A stretch of DNA of 56,422 nucleotides from Rhodospirillales bacterium (GTDB lineage: Bacteria > Pseudomonadota > Alphaproteobacteria > Rhodospirillales > SHVQ01), in assembly GCA_009694195.1 (NCBI GenBank), contig SHVQ01000015.1, positions 1 to 56,422 on the forward strand, read 5' to 3'. The position numbers and the translations under genes were made by a program. Positions 8,781-17,080 of the stretch are shown here, piece by piece. The notes below the pieces were generated by a model. That model was not told where the DNA came from. It was given only the letters and a program-made list of their open reading frames with translations, and made no database searches. Each line of letters begins with the position of its first letter. The first letter of the stretch is position 1.

Positions 8781-9446
8781 CTAACCCAAGTGGGCCTTGA
8801 AGAAGACGAGGGTCTTGTCGAGCGCCTTGCCGGCGCTGTCCGCGTTGTAGGATTTCCGGTAATTGCAATTGAAGCCGTGGGGTCCCGGGAGGACGCTGAC
8901 TTGCACCTTGGGCTGGGCCTTCTTGATGTCCTCCACGTCGGTCAAGGGAATGCTCGTATCCTGGTCGCCGAACAGCATCATCACCGGGCAGCGCGGCTTC
9001 TCGTTCTTGAACTGCTTGATCTGGCCGCCGTAGTAGGCGACCGAACAGTCGACGACCATCTTCGAGGCCGCGAGCCAAGCGAGCGAGCCGCCCCAGCAGT
9101 AGCCGACGACGCCGACCTTGCCGGCGGGCCGCACCGCGTCGACGGCGGCTTTGATATCGAGCATGGGGTTGTCCCAGCCGACCTTCTCGCGGAGCGCGCG
9201 CCCGCGTTCGATGTCCGAATCGTCGTAGGCAAGCTCGACATTTTTCTCGGCGCGATCGAAGAGCGCGGGCGCGACCGCCCAATACCCGAGGCTCGAAAAC
9301 TTGTTCACGAGCTCGCGGATATGCGCGTTGACCCCGAAAATCTCCTGCACCACCACGACGCCGGCGCGCGGCTTCTGGGTCGGTTCAGTCACATACGCGC
9401 TCAAACGATGCCCGTCGGCGGCTTTCAGACTGGTGTAGCCCATCAA
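8781..9446 (-). CDS. Dienelactone hydrolase family protein
   Basis: This is a 221-residue alpha/beta hydrolase of the dienelactone hydrolase type. It has VVVVQEIFGVNAHIRE near the N-terminus, the nucleophile elbow GYCWGG with Cys in place of Ser, the acid in FGDQDTSIPL, and the His in PGPHGFNC. The Cys-His-Asp triad is complete and the length is normal. There are no catechol-degradation genes nearby, so the natural substrate is not chlorodienelactone by context alone. It ends 13 bases upstream of mtnP and is the likely first gene of the minus-strand run. The 219-bp region to the divergent protease gene holds the promoters. Confidence 0.85.
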   Translation of the reverse strand: MMGYTSLKAADGHRLSAYVTEPTQKPRAGVVVVQEIFGVNAHIRELVNKFSSLGYWAVAPALFDRAEKNVELAYDDSDIERGRALREKVGWDNPMLDIKAAVDAVRPAGKVGVVGYCWGGSLAWLAASKMVVDCSVAYYGGQIKQFKNEKPRCPVMMLFGDQDTSIPLTDVEDIKKAQPKVQVSVLPGPHGFNCNYRKSYNADSAGKALDKTLVFFKAHLG

Positions 9447-9665
9447 ATCCTCTCCCTTGCCTTCGAGCTCCCGAGCCTACCCAACGCCCGACGTTTCTTA
9501 AAGCACTGATTGGTATCGGGATTCCGGGAGGCGGCCGTGGCGCACCCGTGCATCTACAACTGAAACGGGAAGAGTTAAGCCACGGGCTCGACTCGAAGCC
9601 CGCTTTCCGATAAATTTTAGAAACAAAGGGTGAACTCGCCCAATAGGAAACGGGACGTTTCGCCA

Positions 9666-12038
9666 ATGGCGGGGGTTCGGAACCGGTCGTTTGTCGGCAC
9701 CATCGCAGCGGCGGTTTTGGTCTCCTTCAGCGCGTGCCAGACCACCGGAACCAGCGGCTGGCTTCCCGGCCCACCACTCACCTCCGCGTCGCCGGCCGCG
9801 AATGCGACCGAGGCACGGGTCTCATGGGCCGTATACACGCCCTTTTACAGCCAGGGCGATCATCTGAGGAGTCTGTTGGAGGAACAGAATTACGCCTCCG
9901 CCGCCAAGCTTTATGTCGAGCAAGAGACGTTCTTCCGCGAGAACGGCCGCAAATACCGGGAGACCATCAGCCGGCTCGCCGCCCATCTCAACAACGAGCG
10001 GGCGCCGGCGATCGACGAGGCGCACTCGGCGCTCAGGGCGGTCGCGTGGCCGGCTCCGGCGGCGGAGTGGCCGGCCATCGCCAAGGCCATCGCGGCCGTC
10101 GAGGCGGCGGCCGAGCGCGCGCTCGACCATCCGCTGGTGAAAGAGCCTCCGCACCGCCCCGCCAAGGCCGATGCGCTCGAATCGGAACTGCGGGCGTTCA
10201 AGGAAAAAATCCGCGCGGACGCGACTGCGCATTTTGCGTCTTTCGACCATTTCGGCGGGCAATCGTTCCTCGACGTCTATCCGGATTCCGAGCTAAAGCG
10301 TCCGTCCGTCCGGTCGAATTTCATTCAAAGCAACTTCACCGCGCTGCGTGAAAAGCTGGGCGCGGCAAAAGCAGAGCACTTGAAGCGGTTCGCCTCGGCC
10401 TATCCGAAGGAGGCGCTTGGCGAGGCCCATTGGTCGGAGCTTGGAAATCTTTACACGGGCACCATTCTGAAGGCGCAAGCGGGCGGCGCACGCCCGGACC
10501 TCGCGCGCGTAGTGGAAGCGGTCAATGCGTCGCGGAGAGAAGGATTCGATGTCCGCGGCATCCCCAACTTGAAGATCGCCTTCATCGAGGTGACCAGCCT
10601 GACGCTGCTGAAGCAACGTCAGATCGATTTTCCGGCGGCGGTCGAGGTGGACCTGCCGGTCGAGGTCGAGAAGGCGGACCTGGACCAGGCCCTGACCAGC
10701 GCGACGGCCCAAGCGGCGGACTATCTGATCGTGTTCGACGTGGCGCTCGCCAAGGCGTCGCGCCGCGTGAGCGAGGTCAAGAAAATTCCCTCGAAGGTGC
10801 TCGTCGGGTACGAAAAAGTGCCGAATCCCGCCCACGACGTAGCCCAGGCGCAGATGATGCGGGCGCAGGGCGACTACATGGCCGCGCAAATCCAGAGTTC
10901 CGTTCAACCCTCCTACGCAACGCCGGGGGCCGCGCTGCTCGGAGGATTGGGCAACCTGATCGGGAGCATCGCCGCGCGGAGCCAGATCGACGAGGCGACG
11001 AAGGCGCTACAAAACACGCCCCGCTTCCTTGAGAAGCCGGTGCACCAGGACTATCAATTCGACAAGGCCGAGGTGAAGGCGACGAAGACGATGACGGTGC
11101 ACTATTACGTCATCGACAAGGTGCGGCAGACCTATTTCAAATCGACCTTCGACGTGATCGAGCGGAAAAACTTCGAGGTCACATACAGCGTCGACGAAAG
11201 GGATACCGACCGATCCGCGCACATCTCGCGGGCCTCGACCGAGAAGGACGTGGTCGAGTGGGAGGAGGCGGCCCAAACGGTCAAGCTCTCCCACCTGCTC
11301 GACCACTACGCGCAGAACGCGGGGCAAGCGCAGAAGCTCCCCGACCTCGCCAAGCTCCGCCAGGAGATGCTGGCCGACAAGAACCAGGCGCTGGCGCGTT
11401 TTGAGGCAATGAAGTTCGATGCCCGGCCGCTCAACGATTCCCGTTTCGACAGCGTCGTCGTCATCTATGCTGCCGCCGCCCGGAGCATGGGAAGCGGGTT
11501 CTTCATCATGCCCGACGTCGTGTTGACAAACTGGCACGTGGTCGAGAACAGCCAGTTCGTGGAAATGAAGATGTACAACAAGCAGGAGACTTTCGGAAAG
11601 GTGATCGCCAAGGACGTCCGGCTCGATCTCGCGCTCGTCAAGGTCCAGTCGCGCGGCAAGCCCGTGCAGTTCTTCACCGGAAAGACCCTCGACCTCGGGG
11701 CGACGACGGAAGCCATCGGACATCCCAACCGCCTGGAGTTCAGCATCACCCGCGGCATCGTGAGCGCGCTGCGCAAGCGGCCGAGCATCAACCTCCAAGG
11801 CGGCGGCAAGGACATCCTTTACATCCAGACGGACACGCCTACAAATCCGGGGAACTCCGGCGGGCCGCTGTTCCTTGGCGACAAGGTGATCGGCGTCAAC
11901 ACGTGGGGCCAGAACCTCACGGACGACGGGAAACGCATCCTCGAGGGATTAGGCTTCGCCGTCCACTACTCGGAGGCGCTGGAGTTCCTGCGCGAGCACC
12001 TGCCGGAGTTCGCGGGCTGGAAGGGAGCGGGAGGTTGA
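9666..12038 (+). CDS. Trypsin-like serine protease with long N-terminal region
   Basis: From ATG 9666 (790 aa) the protein starts with a hydrophobic signal ending FSAC (C24), so it may be a lipoprotein, although Phe at -3 is unusual. A GTG at 9630 is an alternative start. Residues about 40-590 match no family I recognise and look mostly helical, with charged stretches. The last 190 or so residues are a DegP/trypsin-like protease domain with the full triad: H624 in TNWHVV, D654 in RLDLALV and S731 in GNSGGPL. No PDZ domain follows. A TraT-like lipoprotein gene starts 2 bases after the stop, so the two are co-translated. A role in periplasmic or envelope proteolysis is likely; the target is unknown. 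Confidence 0.8.
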   Translation: MAGVRNRSFVGTIAAAVLVSFSACQTTGTSGWLPGPPLTSASPAANATEARVSWAVYTPFYSQGDHLRSLLEEQNYASAAKLYVEQETFFRENGRKYRETISRLAAHLNNERAPAIDEAHSALRAVAWPAPAAEWPAIAKAIAAVEAAAERALDHPLVKEPPHRPAKADALESELRAFKEKIRADATAHFASFDHFGGQSFLDVYPDSELKRPSVRSNFIQSNFTALREKLGAAKAEHLKRFASAYPKEALGEAHWSELGNLYTGTILKAQAGGARPDLARVVEAVNASRREGFDVRGIPNLKIAFIEVTSLTLLKQRQIDFPAAVEVDLPVEVEKADLDQALTSATAQAADYLIVFDVALAKASRRVSEVKKIPSKVLVGYEKVPNPAHDVAQAQMMRAQGDYMAAQIQSSVQPSYATPGAALLGGLGNLIGSIAARSQIDEATKALQNTPRFLEKPVHQDYQFDKAEVKATKTMTVHYYVIDKVRQTYFKSTFDVIERKNFEVTYSVDERDTDRSAHISRASTEKDVVEWEEAAQTVKLSHLLDHYAQNAGQAQKLPDLAKLRQEMLADKNQALARFEAMKFDARPLNDSRFDSVVVIYAAAARSMGSGFFIMPDVVLTNWHVVENSQFVEMKMYNKQETFGKVIAKDVRLDLALVKVQSRGKPVQFFTGKTLDLGATTEAIGHPNRLEFSITRGIVSALRKRPSINLQGGGKDILYIQTDTPTNPGNSGGPLFLGDKVIGVNTWGQNLTDDGKRILEGLGFAVHYSEALEFLREHLPEFAGWKGAGG

Positions 12039-12040
12039 GC

Positions 12041-12811
12041 ATGGGACGGAAACTCGCCGGACTCGTTATCGGCGGTGCGTGTGCACTGTTGCTCGCCGCC
12101 TGCAGCGGCAGCATCGTTAACCCGCCGCCCCGGCTCGGCATGGTCAAGGACCCGGAGACCGGCCTCATGCTGGGCTCGGTGGTCGAAAAAAGCTTCGTGA
12201 CGGACGCGTCTTTTTACCGCAACAAGCGGATCAAGGTGCGCGTCCGCAATACCTCCGGCGACACCGCCTTCGACCTCAAGGGCTTCACCGGCCGGATCGA
12301 ATCCGCCTACGCCGCCAACGGCTACCAGCCGACCCACGGCGACGATTTCGGCGTCATGGTCGACGTGAACGTGGTGTATAGCGGCCAGGTTCAGACCAAC
12401 CTCGCGAGCGAATTCACGTTTCTCGGCGCCGCCGCGGGCACCGCCGCCGGGGCCACCGCCGGCGGGGTCGCCGGAGGCGCCATCGGGGCCGTCTCGGGCG
12501 CGACCTTCGGCAACGTCGTCGGAAGCTTCGTCACCGACGATACCTACATTATCGTTGCTCGCGTCACCTTCGCCGAGATCAAGGAGCCCCTCAAGAGCGA
12601 GGGCAAGACCGTCATCTTCAGCCGCAGTCCCACGCCCGGCCTCACCAAGGAAGAGGAGGAGGAGAAGGAGCTGAAGCGGCTCGACCGCAACATCAAGCGC
12701 TCCATCTCGACCGGCATTTCGGTCTACGCGGGCGGCCGCAACGTGCGCCAGTCGGAGATCGCCGGCCAGGTGCGCGACCGTTTCGTCCGCATCATCAGCG
12801 ACGTGATTTGA
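12041..12811 (+). CDS. TraT-like complement-resistance family lipoprotein
   Basis: The 256-residue protein has a lipoprotein signal with lipobox LAAC (C21). The body follows the TraT pattern. RIKVRVRNTSGD and a segment on a residue chain reaching a YQ element (AYAANGYQPTHGDD) come first. VDVNVVYSG follows, then a glycine/alanine-rich membrane-active stretch around residues 126-165, and then DDTYIIVARVTFAE. TraT proteins are outer-membrane lipoproteins that block mating-pair formation or complement. A chromosomal copy without tra genes, such as this, need not do either. An acidic EEEEEKELKR patch near residue 205 is unusual for TraT. ATG 12041 follows the protease stop by 2 bases. Confidence 0.75.
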   Translation: MGRKLAGLVIGGACALLLAACSGSIVNPPPRLGMVKDPETGLMLGSVVEKSFVTDASFYRNKRIKVRVRNTSGDTAFDLKGFTGRIESAYAANGYQPTHGDDFGVMVDVNVVYSGQVQTNLASEFTFLGAAAGTAAGATAGGVAGGAIGAVSGATFGNVVGSFVTDDTYIIVARVTFAEIKEPLKSEGKTVIFSRSPTPGLTKEEEEEKELKRLDRNIKRSISTGISVYAGGRNVRQSEIAGQVRDRFVRIISDVI

Positions 12812-12819
12812 CTTGATCG

Positions 12820-12970
12820 TCGTTCCTGCGTCCTCCCGCCTTCGCGAAACCCGCTTCGGCGGGCGAAGCAAGGTCGACTCGCGCGCCCTCATCCTGAAGA
12901 GCAGCCACCACGGGGCTTCTGCGGGGATTCCCCGCGAGAGGCCCCTTGGCTCGGCCGGGGCGACGATTTC
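12820..12970. repeat. Palindromic intergenic repeat cluster
   Basis: This non-coding stretch lies between two convergent genes. It contains a hairpin (TTCGCGAAACCCGC...GCGGGCGAA) and then a segment, CGGGGCTTCTGCGGGGATTC and onward, that resembles the core of the repeats at 16940 and 47586. It may help terminate transcription from both sides. Confidence 0.55.
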
Positions 12971-12991
12971 GCTTGAGCGGGACCCGCGCCA

Positions 12992-14092
12992 CTACACGTT
13001 GAAGCGGAACAAGAGCACGTCGCCGTCCTTCACCACGTAATCGCGGCCCTCGAGCCGCATGCGGCCGGCGTCCTTCGCCCCCTTCTCGCCGCCCGAGGCG
13101 ACGAAGTCGTCGTAGGCGATGGTCTCGGCGGCGATGAAGCCGCGTTCGAAGTCCGTGTGGATACCGCCGGCCGCCTTCGCCGCAGTCGTGCCGGCGGGGA
13201 TCGTCCACGCGCGCGCTTCCTTCGGCCCGGACGTGAAAAAAGTGATCAGCCCGAGCAGGCTGTGCCCCGCGCGCACGACACGGTCGAGCCCGGATTCGGT
13301 GAGCCCGACCGATTCGAGGAACGAGCGCCGCTCGTCCGCGTCGGCAAGCTCGGCCACCTCCTGCTCGATGCGGGCCGAGACGACGACGGACTCGGCGCCG
13401 ATCTCCCGCGCCCGCGCGGCGACGGCCCGGGAATGGGCGTTGCCCGTCGCGGCGGCGGCCTCCTCGACGTTGCAGACGTAAAGCACGGGCTTCGCCGTCA
13501 ACAGCTGGAAGCCCCGGAACATCTTCGCTTCGTCTTCGGCGACGCTCACGGTGCGCGCCGGGCGGCCAGCGCGGACGGCCGCGAGCACGCGCTCCATCAA
13601 CTGGAGCTCCGCCTTCGCCTCCTTGTCGCCGCCGCGCGCCTGCTTGGTTCCCGCTTCGACCCGCCGCTCCAGGCTCTCGAGGTCGGCGAGCAGAAGCTCG
13701 GTCTCGACGACGTCGGCGTCGCGGATGGGGTCGACCCCGCCCATGACGTGCGTCACGTTCTCGTCCTCGAAGCAGCGGAGCACGTGGAGCACGGCCTCGA
13801 CCTCGCGGATGTTGCCGAGGAACCGGTTGCCCAAGCCCTCGCCCTTGCTCGCGCCCTTCACGAGACCTGCGATATCGACCACGTCGAGCTGCGTCGGCGT
13901 CACCTTGGCCGACTTGGCGAGCGCCACGATCGTGTCGAGGCGCGGGTCCTTGACGCCCACCCGTCCCACGTTCGGCTCGATGGTGGTGAACGGGAAATTC
14001 GCGCTCTCGGCCGCCGCTGTCGCGATCAGCGCGTTGAAGAGACTCGATTTCCCGACGTTCGGAAGGCCGACGATCCCGCACTTAAAGCCCAC
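12992..14092 (-). CDS. ychF: Redox-regulated ATPase YchF
   Basis: The 366-residue protein is a TRAFAC-class P-loop protein of the Obg/YchF type that prefers ATP and associates with ribosomes. It starts [20 protein letters not shown], with the Walker A motif [29 protein letters not shown] is the switch II/G3 region. The NxxE-type base-recognition segment and a C-terminal TGS-like domain ([27 protein letters not shown]-like sequence) follow. The length is normal. It overlaps the end of pth by 11 bases, so translation is coupled, and it is the last gene of the prs-rplY-pth-ychF run. Confidence 0.96.
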   Translation of the reverse strand: [366 protein letters not shown]

Positions 14093-14723
14093 GCTCGGGA
14101 TCCTCTTTCGGCTGGTCTTCGGCTTCGGGCTTGGGGGCGCGGGCTTTGCGCGGCCTGAGGCCGACGACGGCGTGCACGACCTTGCTCATGAACGCGCCGT
14201 CGTCGTCCGCGAGCAGGAGGGGGACGTGCTCGGCGACGGCGGCGATCAGCTTCTCCAGCCACGGGGCGTCGTCCTTGGCAAAATCCTTGAGAACGTGCGT
14301 CAGCACCTCGTCCTTGTGTTCGGGCCTGCCGATCCCGAGCCGCACGCGCGCGTAATCGGGCCCGATGTGAGCGTGAAGGCTGCGGAGACCGTTGTGCCCG
14401 GCGTGGCCGCCGCCGCGCTTGACCCGCACCTTCGCCGCCGCGAGATCGATCTCGTCGTGGAAGACGACGACCTCCGCGGGCGCCAGGCGGTAGAAACGCA
14501 CGGCCTGCGCCACCGAGCGGCCCGATTCATTCATGTACGTCATCGGCTTCAAGAGCGTGACTCGACGTCCCCCGATTTCGCCGTCGGCGACCTCGCCTTC
14601 GAACTTCGAGCGGAAGGCAGGGAAGCCGTGGCGGCGCGCGATCGCGTCCACGGACATGAAGCCGATGTTGTGACGATTGCGGGCTCGGTTTTTCCCCGGA
14701 TTTCCGAGTCCGACGACCAGCAC
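14082..14723 (-). CDS. pth: Peptidyl-tRNA hydrolase
   Basis: It releases tRNA from stalled peptidyl-tRNA. The 213-residue protein starts MLVVGLGNPGKNRARNRHNI, including the conserved GLGNPG and the catalytic HN. PMTYMNESG, FHDEIDL and GGGHAGHNGLRS are the remaining family blocks. The C-terminus has an extra charged tail of about 20 residues (RPRKARAPKPEAEDQPKEDP). Pairing with rplY and ychF is typical of alphaproteobacteria. Confidence 0.96.
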   Translation of the reverse strand: MLVVGLGNPGKNRARNRHNIGFMSVDAIARRHGFPAFRSKFEGEVADGEIGGRRVTLLKPMTYMNESGRSVAQAVRFYRLAPAEVVVFHDEIDLAAAKVRVKRGGGHAGHNGLRSLHAHIGPDYARVRLGIGRPEHKDEVLTHVLKDFAKDDAPWLEKLIAAVAEHVPLLLADDDGAFMSKVVHAVVGLRPRKARAPKPEAEDQPKEDPERGL

Positions 14724-14770
14724 GGCCTCACCCGCTTCGCAGTTAGAGCAGTTCCCGATCGACTGGGACC

Positions 14771-14872
14771 GCCCCCCTCACCCTCCCCTCTCCCCCGCTA
14801 CAGGGGGAGAGGGTTGAGAAGGGTTGGGGCGGCGCCAAGCCGCGCCTACCCGAAGCTGGGTGAGGGGGTGTC
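14771..14872. repeat. Palindromic repeat, CCCCTCACCC family
   Basis: The copy begins CCCCTCACCCTCCCCTCTCC and ends GCTGGGTGAGGGGG, so its ends are inverted repeats. Inside is a second stem, CTCCCCCGC...GGGGGAGAG. The copy at 25244-25344 is the same family in the opposite orientation, with a diverged middle. It fills the gap between rplY and pth. Confidence 0.8.
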
Positions 14873-14908
14873 GGTTCCATTGGATCGGACTTCGCTCGGA
14901 TTGCCGCG

Positions 14909-15778
14909 TTAGCCCTTGCCCTTCGGCTTGGCCGCGCCCTTGGCGGGGGCGGCACCCTTGGCGGGGGCCGCGCCCTTGGCCGGAGCCGCGCCCTTGGCCG
15001 GAGCCGCCCCCTTGGCCGGAGCGGCGCCCTTGGCGGCGGGAGCGCCCTTGGCGGCGGGAGCGCCCTTGGCCGGGGCCGCGCCCTCGGCGGCCGGCGCGGC
15101 GCCTTCGGCCGGAGCCCCTTCGGCACCCGGCACGGCTGCGCCTTCGGCGCCCTCGACCGGAACCCCTTCGGCGCCCTCGACGACCGGCGCAGCCACTTCG
15201 ACTTCGACGTAGATGCTGGGTGCGACGATGGTGGCCACGGTGAAATCGTGGCGCGTCACGGCCGGCTTGACGCCTTCCGGCAGCTTCACTTTTCCGATGT
15301 GGACGCTGTCCCCGATTTCGAGATCGGTCAGATCGACCGTGATGTTCTCCGGAATATTATCCGGCGAACAGATCAGGCGGATCGTGTGGCTCACCACGTT
15401 GAGCACACCGCCTTTTTTGAGGCCGGGCGACTTGTCCTGATTCACGCAGACGACGGGCACGTCCACGCTGAGCCGGGTGCCCGGGCCGAAGCGCATGAAA
15501 TCCACGTGGATCGGCTTGTCCGTCATCGGATCGAACTGGATGTCGCGCGGAAGCACGCGGATTTTGCCGCTTCCCACATCGAGCTCGAAGATGTGGTTGA
15601 AGAAGCCCGGCCGGTCCGCCTGCAGCATCAGGCTCTTCGGATCGATCGAGATCAGAATTGGGATTTCCTTGTTGCCGTAGACGACACCGGGCACGCGCCC
15701 GGCACGCCGCGCTTTGCGAGCCGCCCCCTTACCGGCCCGCTCGCGCGGCTCGACCGTCAACGTGATTGGTTCGGCCAT
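14909..15778 (-). CDS. rplY: Ribosomal protein bL25 (general stress CTC form)
   Basis: This 5S rRNA-binding large-subunit protein is of the long Ctc type. The N-terminal L25 domain covers about residues 1-95 (LTVEPRERAGKGAARKARRAGRVPGVVYG motif region). The TL5/CTC beta domain runs to about residue 200 (IPENITVDLTDLEIGDSVHI-like). The remaining 85 or so residues are a low-complexity Ala/Pro/Lys/Gly tail made of repeats such as AAPAKG and ending KPKGKG. The tail is longer than usual and resembles histone-H1-like tails. It lies directly downstream of prs and may be co-transcribed. Confidence 0.95.
   Translation of the reverse strand: MAEPITLTVEPRERAGKGAARKARRAGRVPGVVYGNKEIPILISIDPKSLMLQADRPGFFNHIFELDVGSGKIRVLPRDIQFDPMTDKPIHVDFMRFGPGTRLSVDVPVVCVNQDKSPGLKKGGVLNVVSHTIRLICSPDNIPENITVDLTDLEIGDSVHIGKVKLPEGVKPAVTRHDFTVATIVAPSIYVEVEVAAPVVEGAEGVPVEGAEGAAVPGAEGAPAEGAAPAAEGAAPAKGAPAAKGAPAAKGAAPAKGAAPAKGAAPAKGAAPAKGAAPAKGAAKPKGKG
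14930..15075 (-). repeat. Tandem 18-bp coding repeat in the rplY tail
   Basis: Near-identical units of about 18 bases (GCGCCCTTGGCCGGAGCC and variants on the plus strand) encode successive AAPAKG/APAAKG hexapeptides. The pattern is minisatellite-like, so unit number may vary between strains. Confidence 0.8.
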
Positions 15779-15844
15779 CGCAGTCTCCTTTCTCTGGAAC
15801 CGCCGGCCTCCAGGGGTGCCGGCGGGATTGCGCTATCTTGCCAT

Positions 15845-16777
15845 TCAATCGAACAAACTCGAAACCGATTCTTCCTGGCTGATGCGCCGGATCGCTTCGC
15901 CGATCATGGGCGCGATCGAGATTTGCCGGATGTTGTGCGCGAGGCGCACGGCTTCGGTCGCGGGGATGCTGTCCGTCGTTACCAGCGCTTCCAGGGGCGA
16001 CGCCGTCACGCGCGCAACCGCGCCGCCGGAAAGCACTCCGTGCGTCACATAGGCGCGCACCGATTGCGCGCCGCCGTCCATCAGCGCGACCGCCGCGTTG
16101 CAGAGCGTGCCCGCTGAATCCACGATATCGTCCACCAGAATGCAGCGCCGTCCCTTGACGTCGCCGATGATGTTCATGACTTCCGACACCCCCGCCTGTT
16201 CGCGCCGCTTATCCACGATCGCGAGGTCGGCGTTCAGGCGCTTGGCGAGCAAGCGCGCGCGGAACACGCCGCCCACGTCGGGAGAGACGATGGTGATGCT
16301 GTTCGCCGCCAGCTTCTCGCCGATGTCGTGGATGAACACGGGCGCGGCGTACAGGTTGTCGGTCGGAATGTCGAAGAAGCCCTGGATCTGTCCGGCGTGA
16401 AGATCGAGGGTGAGCACGCGGTCGGCGCCCGCTTCCGTGATCAGGTTGGCGACGAGCTTGGCCGAGATCGGCGTCCGGGGTGCGGACTTCCGGTCCTGGC
16501 GCGCGTAGCCGAAATAGGGGAACACCGCGGTCACCCGCTTTGCCGAGCCGCGCTTCAAGGCGTCCAGCGCGACCAGCAGCTCCATCAGGTTGTCGTTCGC
16601 CGGATAGGACGTGGATTGGATGATGAAGACGTCCTCGCCCCGCACGTTTTCATGAATTTCGACAAACACTTCCATGTCGGAAAAGCGCCGGATGCTGGCC
16701 TTCGTGAGCGGCAGCTTGAGATAGGCGGAGATCGCCTCCGCGAGCGGTCGATTGCTGTTGCCTGAGAGGATTTTCAT
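15845..16777 (-). CDS. prs: Ribose-phosphate pyrophosphokinase
   Basis: It makes PRPP from ribose-5-phosphate and ATP for nucleotide, histidine and tryptophan synthesis. The 310-residue protein shows [16 protein letters not shown] at the start, the flexible-loop/ATP region [15 protein letters not shown], the [14 protein letters not shown] block and the PRPP-binding loop [18 protein letters not shown]. The length and all motifs are normal for class I bacterial Prs. It is first in the prs-rplY-pth-ychF run. Confidence 0.97.
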   Translation of the reverse strand: MKILSGNSNRPLAEAISAYLKLPLTKASIRRFSDMEVFVEIHENVRGEDVFIIQSTSYPANDNLMELLVALDALKRGSAKRVTAVFPYFGYARQDRKSAPRTPISAKLVANLITEAGADRVLTLDLHAGQIQGFFDIPTDNLYAAPVFIHDIGEKLAANSITIVSPDVGGVFRARLLAKRLNADLAIVDKRREQAGVSEVMNIIGDVKGRRCILVDDIVDSAGTLCNAAVALMDGGAQSVRAYVTHGVLSGGAVARVTASPLEALVTTDSIPATEAVRLAHNIRQISIAPMIGEAIRRISQEESVSSLFD

Positions 16778-16939
16778 GGGACGCGTCGGCTCCGGCGCAT
16801 AGCGCAGTCCCCCAAAGGAATACCAGAGCGGGACGTCACGCGACGGGCAGGATCAAGGACTTGCAAGACCACCCGGCCTCAAAACGCGGCGGAATGTATC
16901 AACCTCCCACCCCCAAGTAAACGCCAAAGCAAGCCGCTA

Positions 16940-17057
16940 CCCTCACCTCACCCTCCCGCTCGCGCGGGTCCCTCCCTCTCCGCCCCCCTGGGGTCTGCGG
17001 GGGAATCCCCCGCAAGAAGGCCCCCTTGGGGCGGAGAGGGTCGGGGTGAGGTGGGGG
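16940..17057. repeat. Palindromic repeat, CACCTCACCC family (copy B)
   Basis: The ends are CCTCACCTCACCCTCCCGCT and GGGGTGAGGTGGGGG, an inverted pair. The core is a near-perfect palindrome around GCGGGGGAATCCCCCGC. The copy inside envC (47586-47694) has the same arms in the same orientation, but its core is the reverse complement. Together with prs upstream sequence it makes up the 303-bp gap 16778-17080, in which I see no gene. Confidence 0.85.
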
Positions 17058-17080
17058 CTCGAAGGAAAGGCGGCCGTGGG

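Noticed and set aside
14824..15243. Repetitive plus-strand frames over the rplY tail
   Set aside because: They are reverse readings of the tandem coding repeat in rplY.
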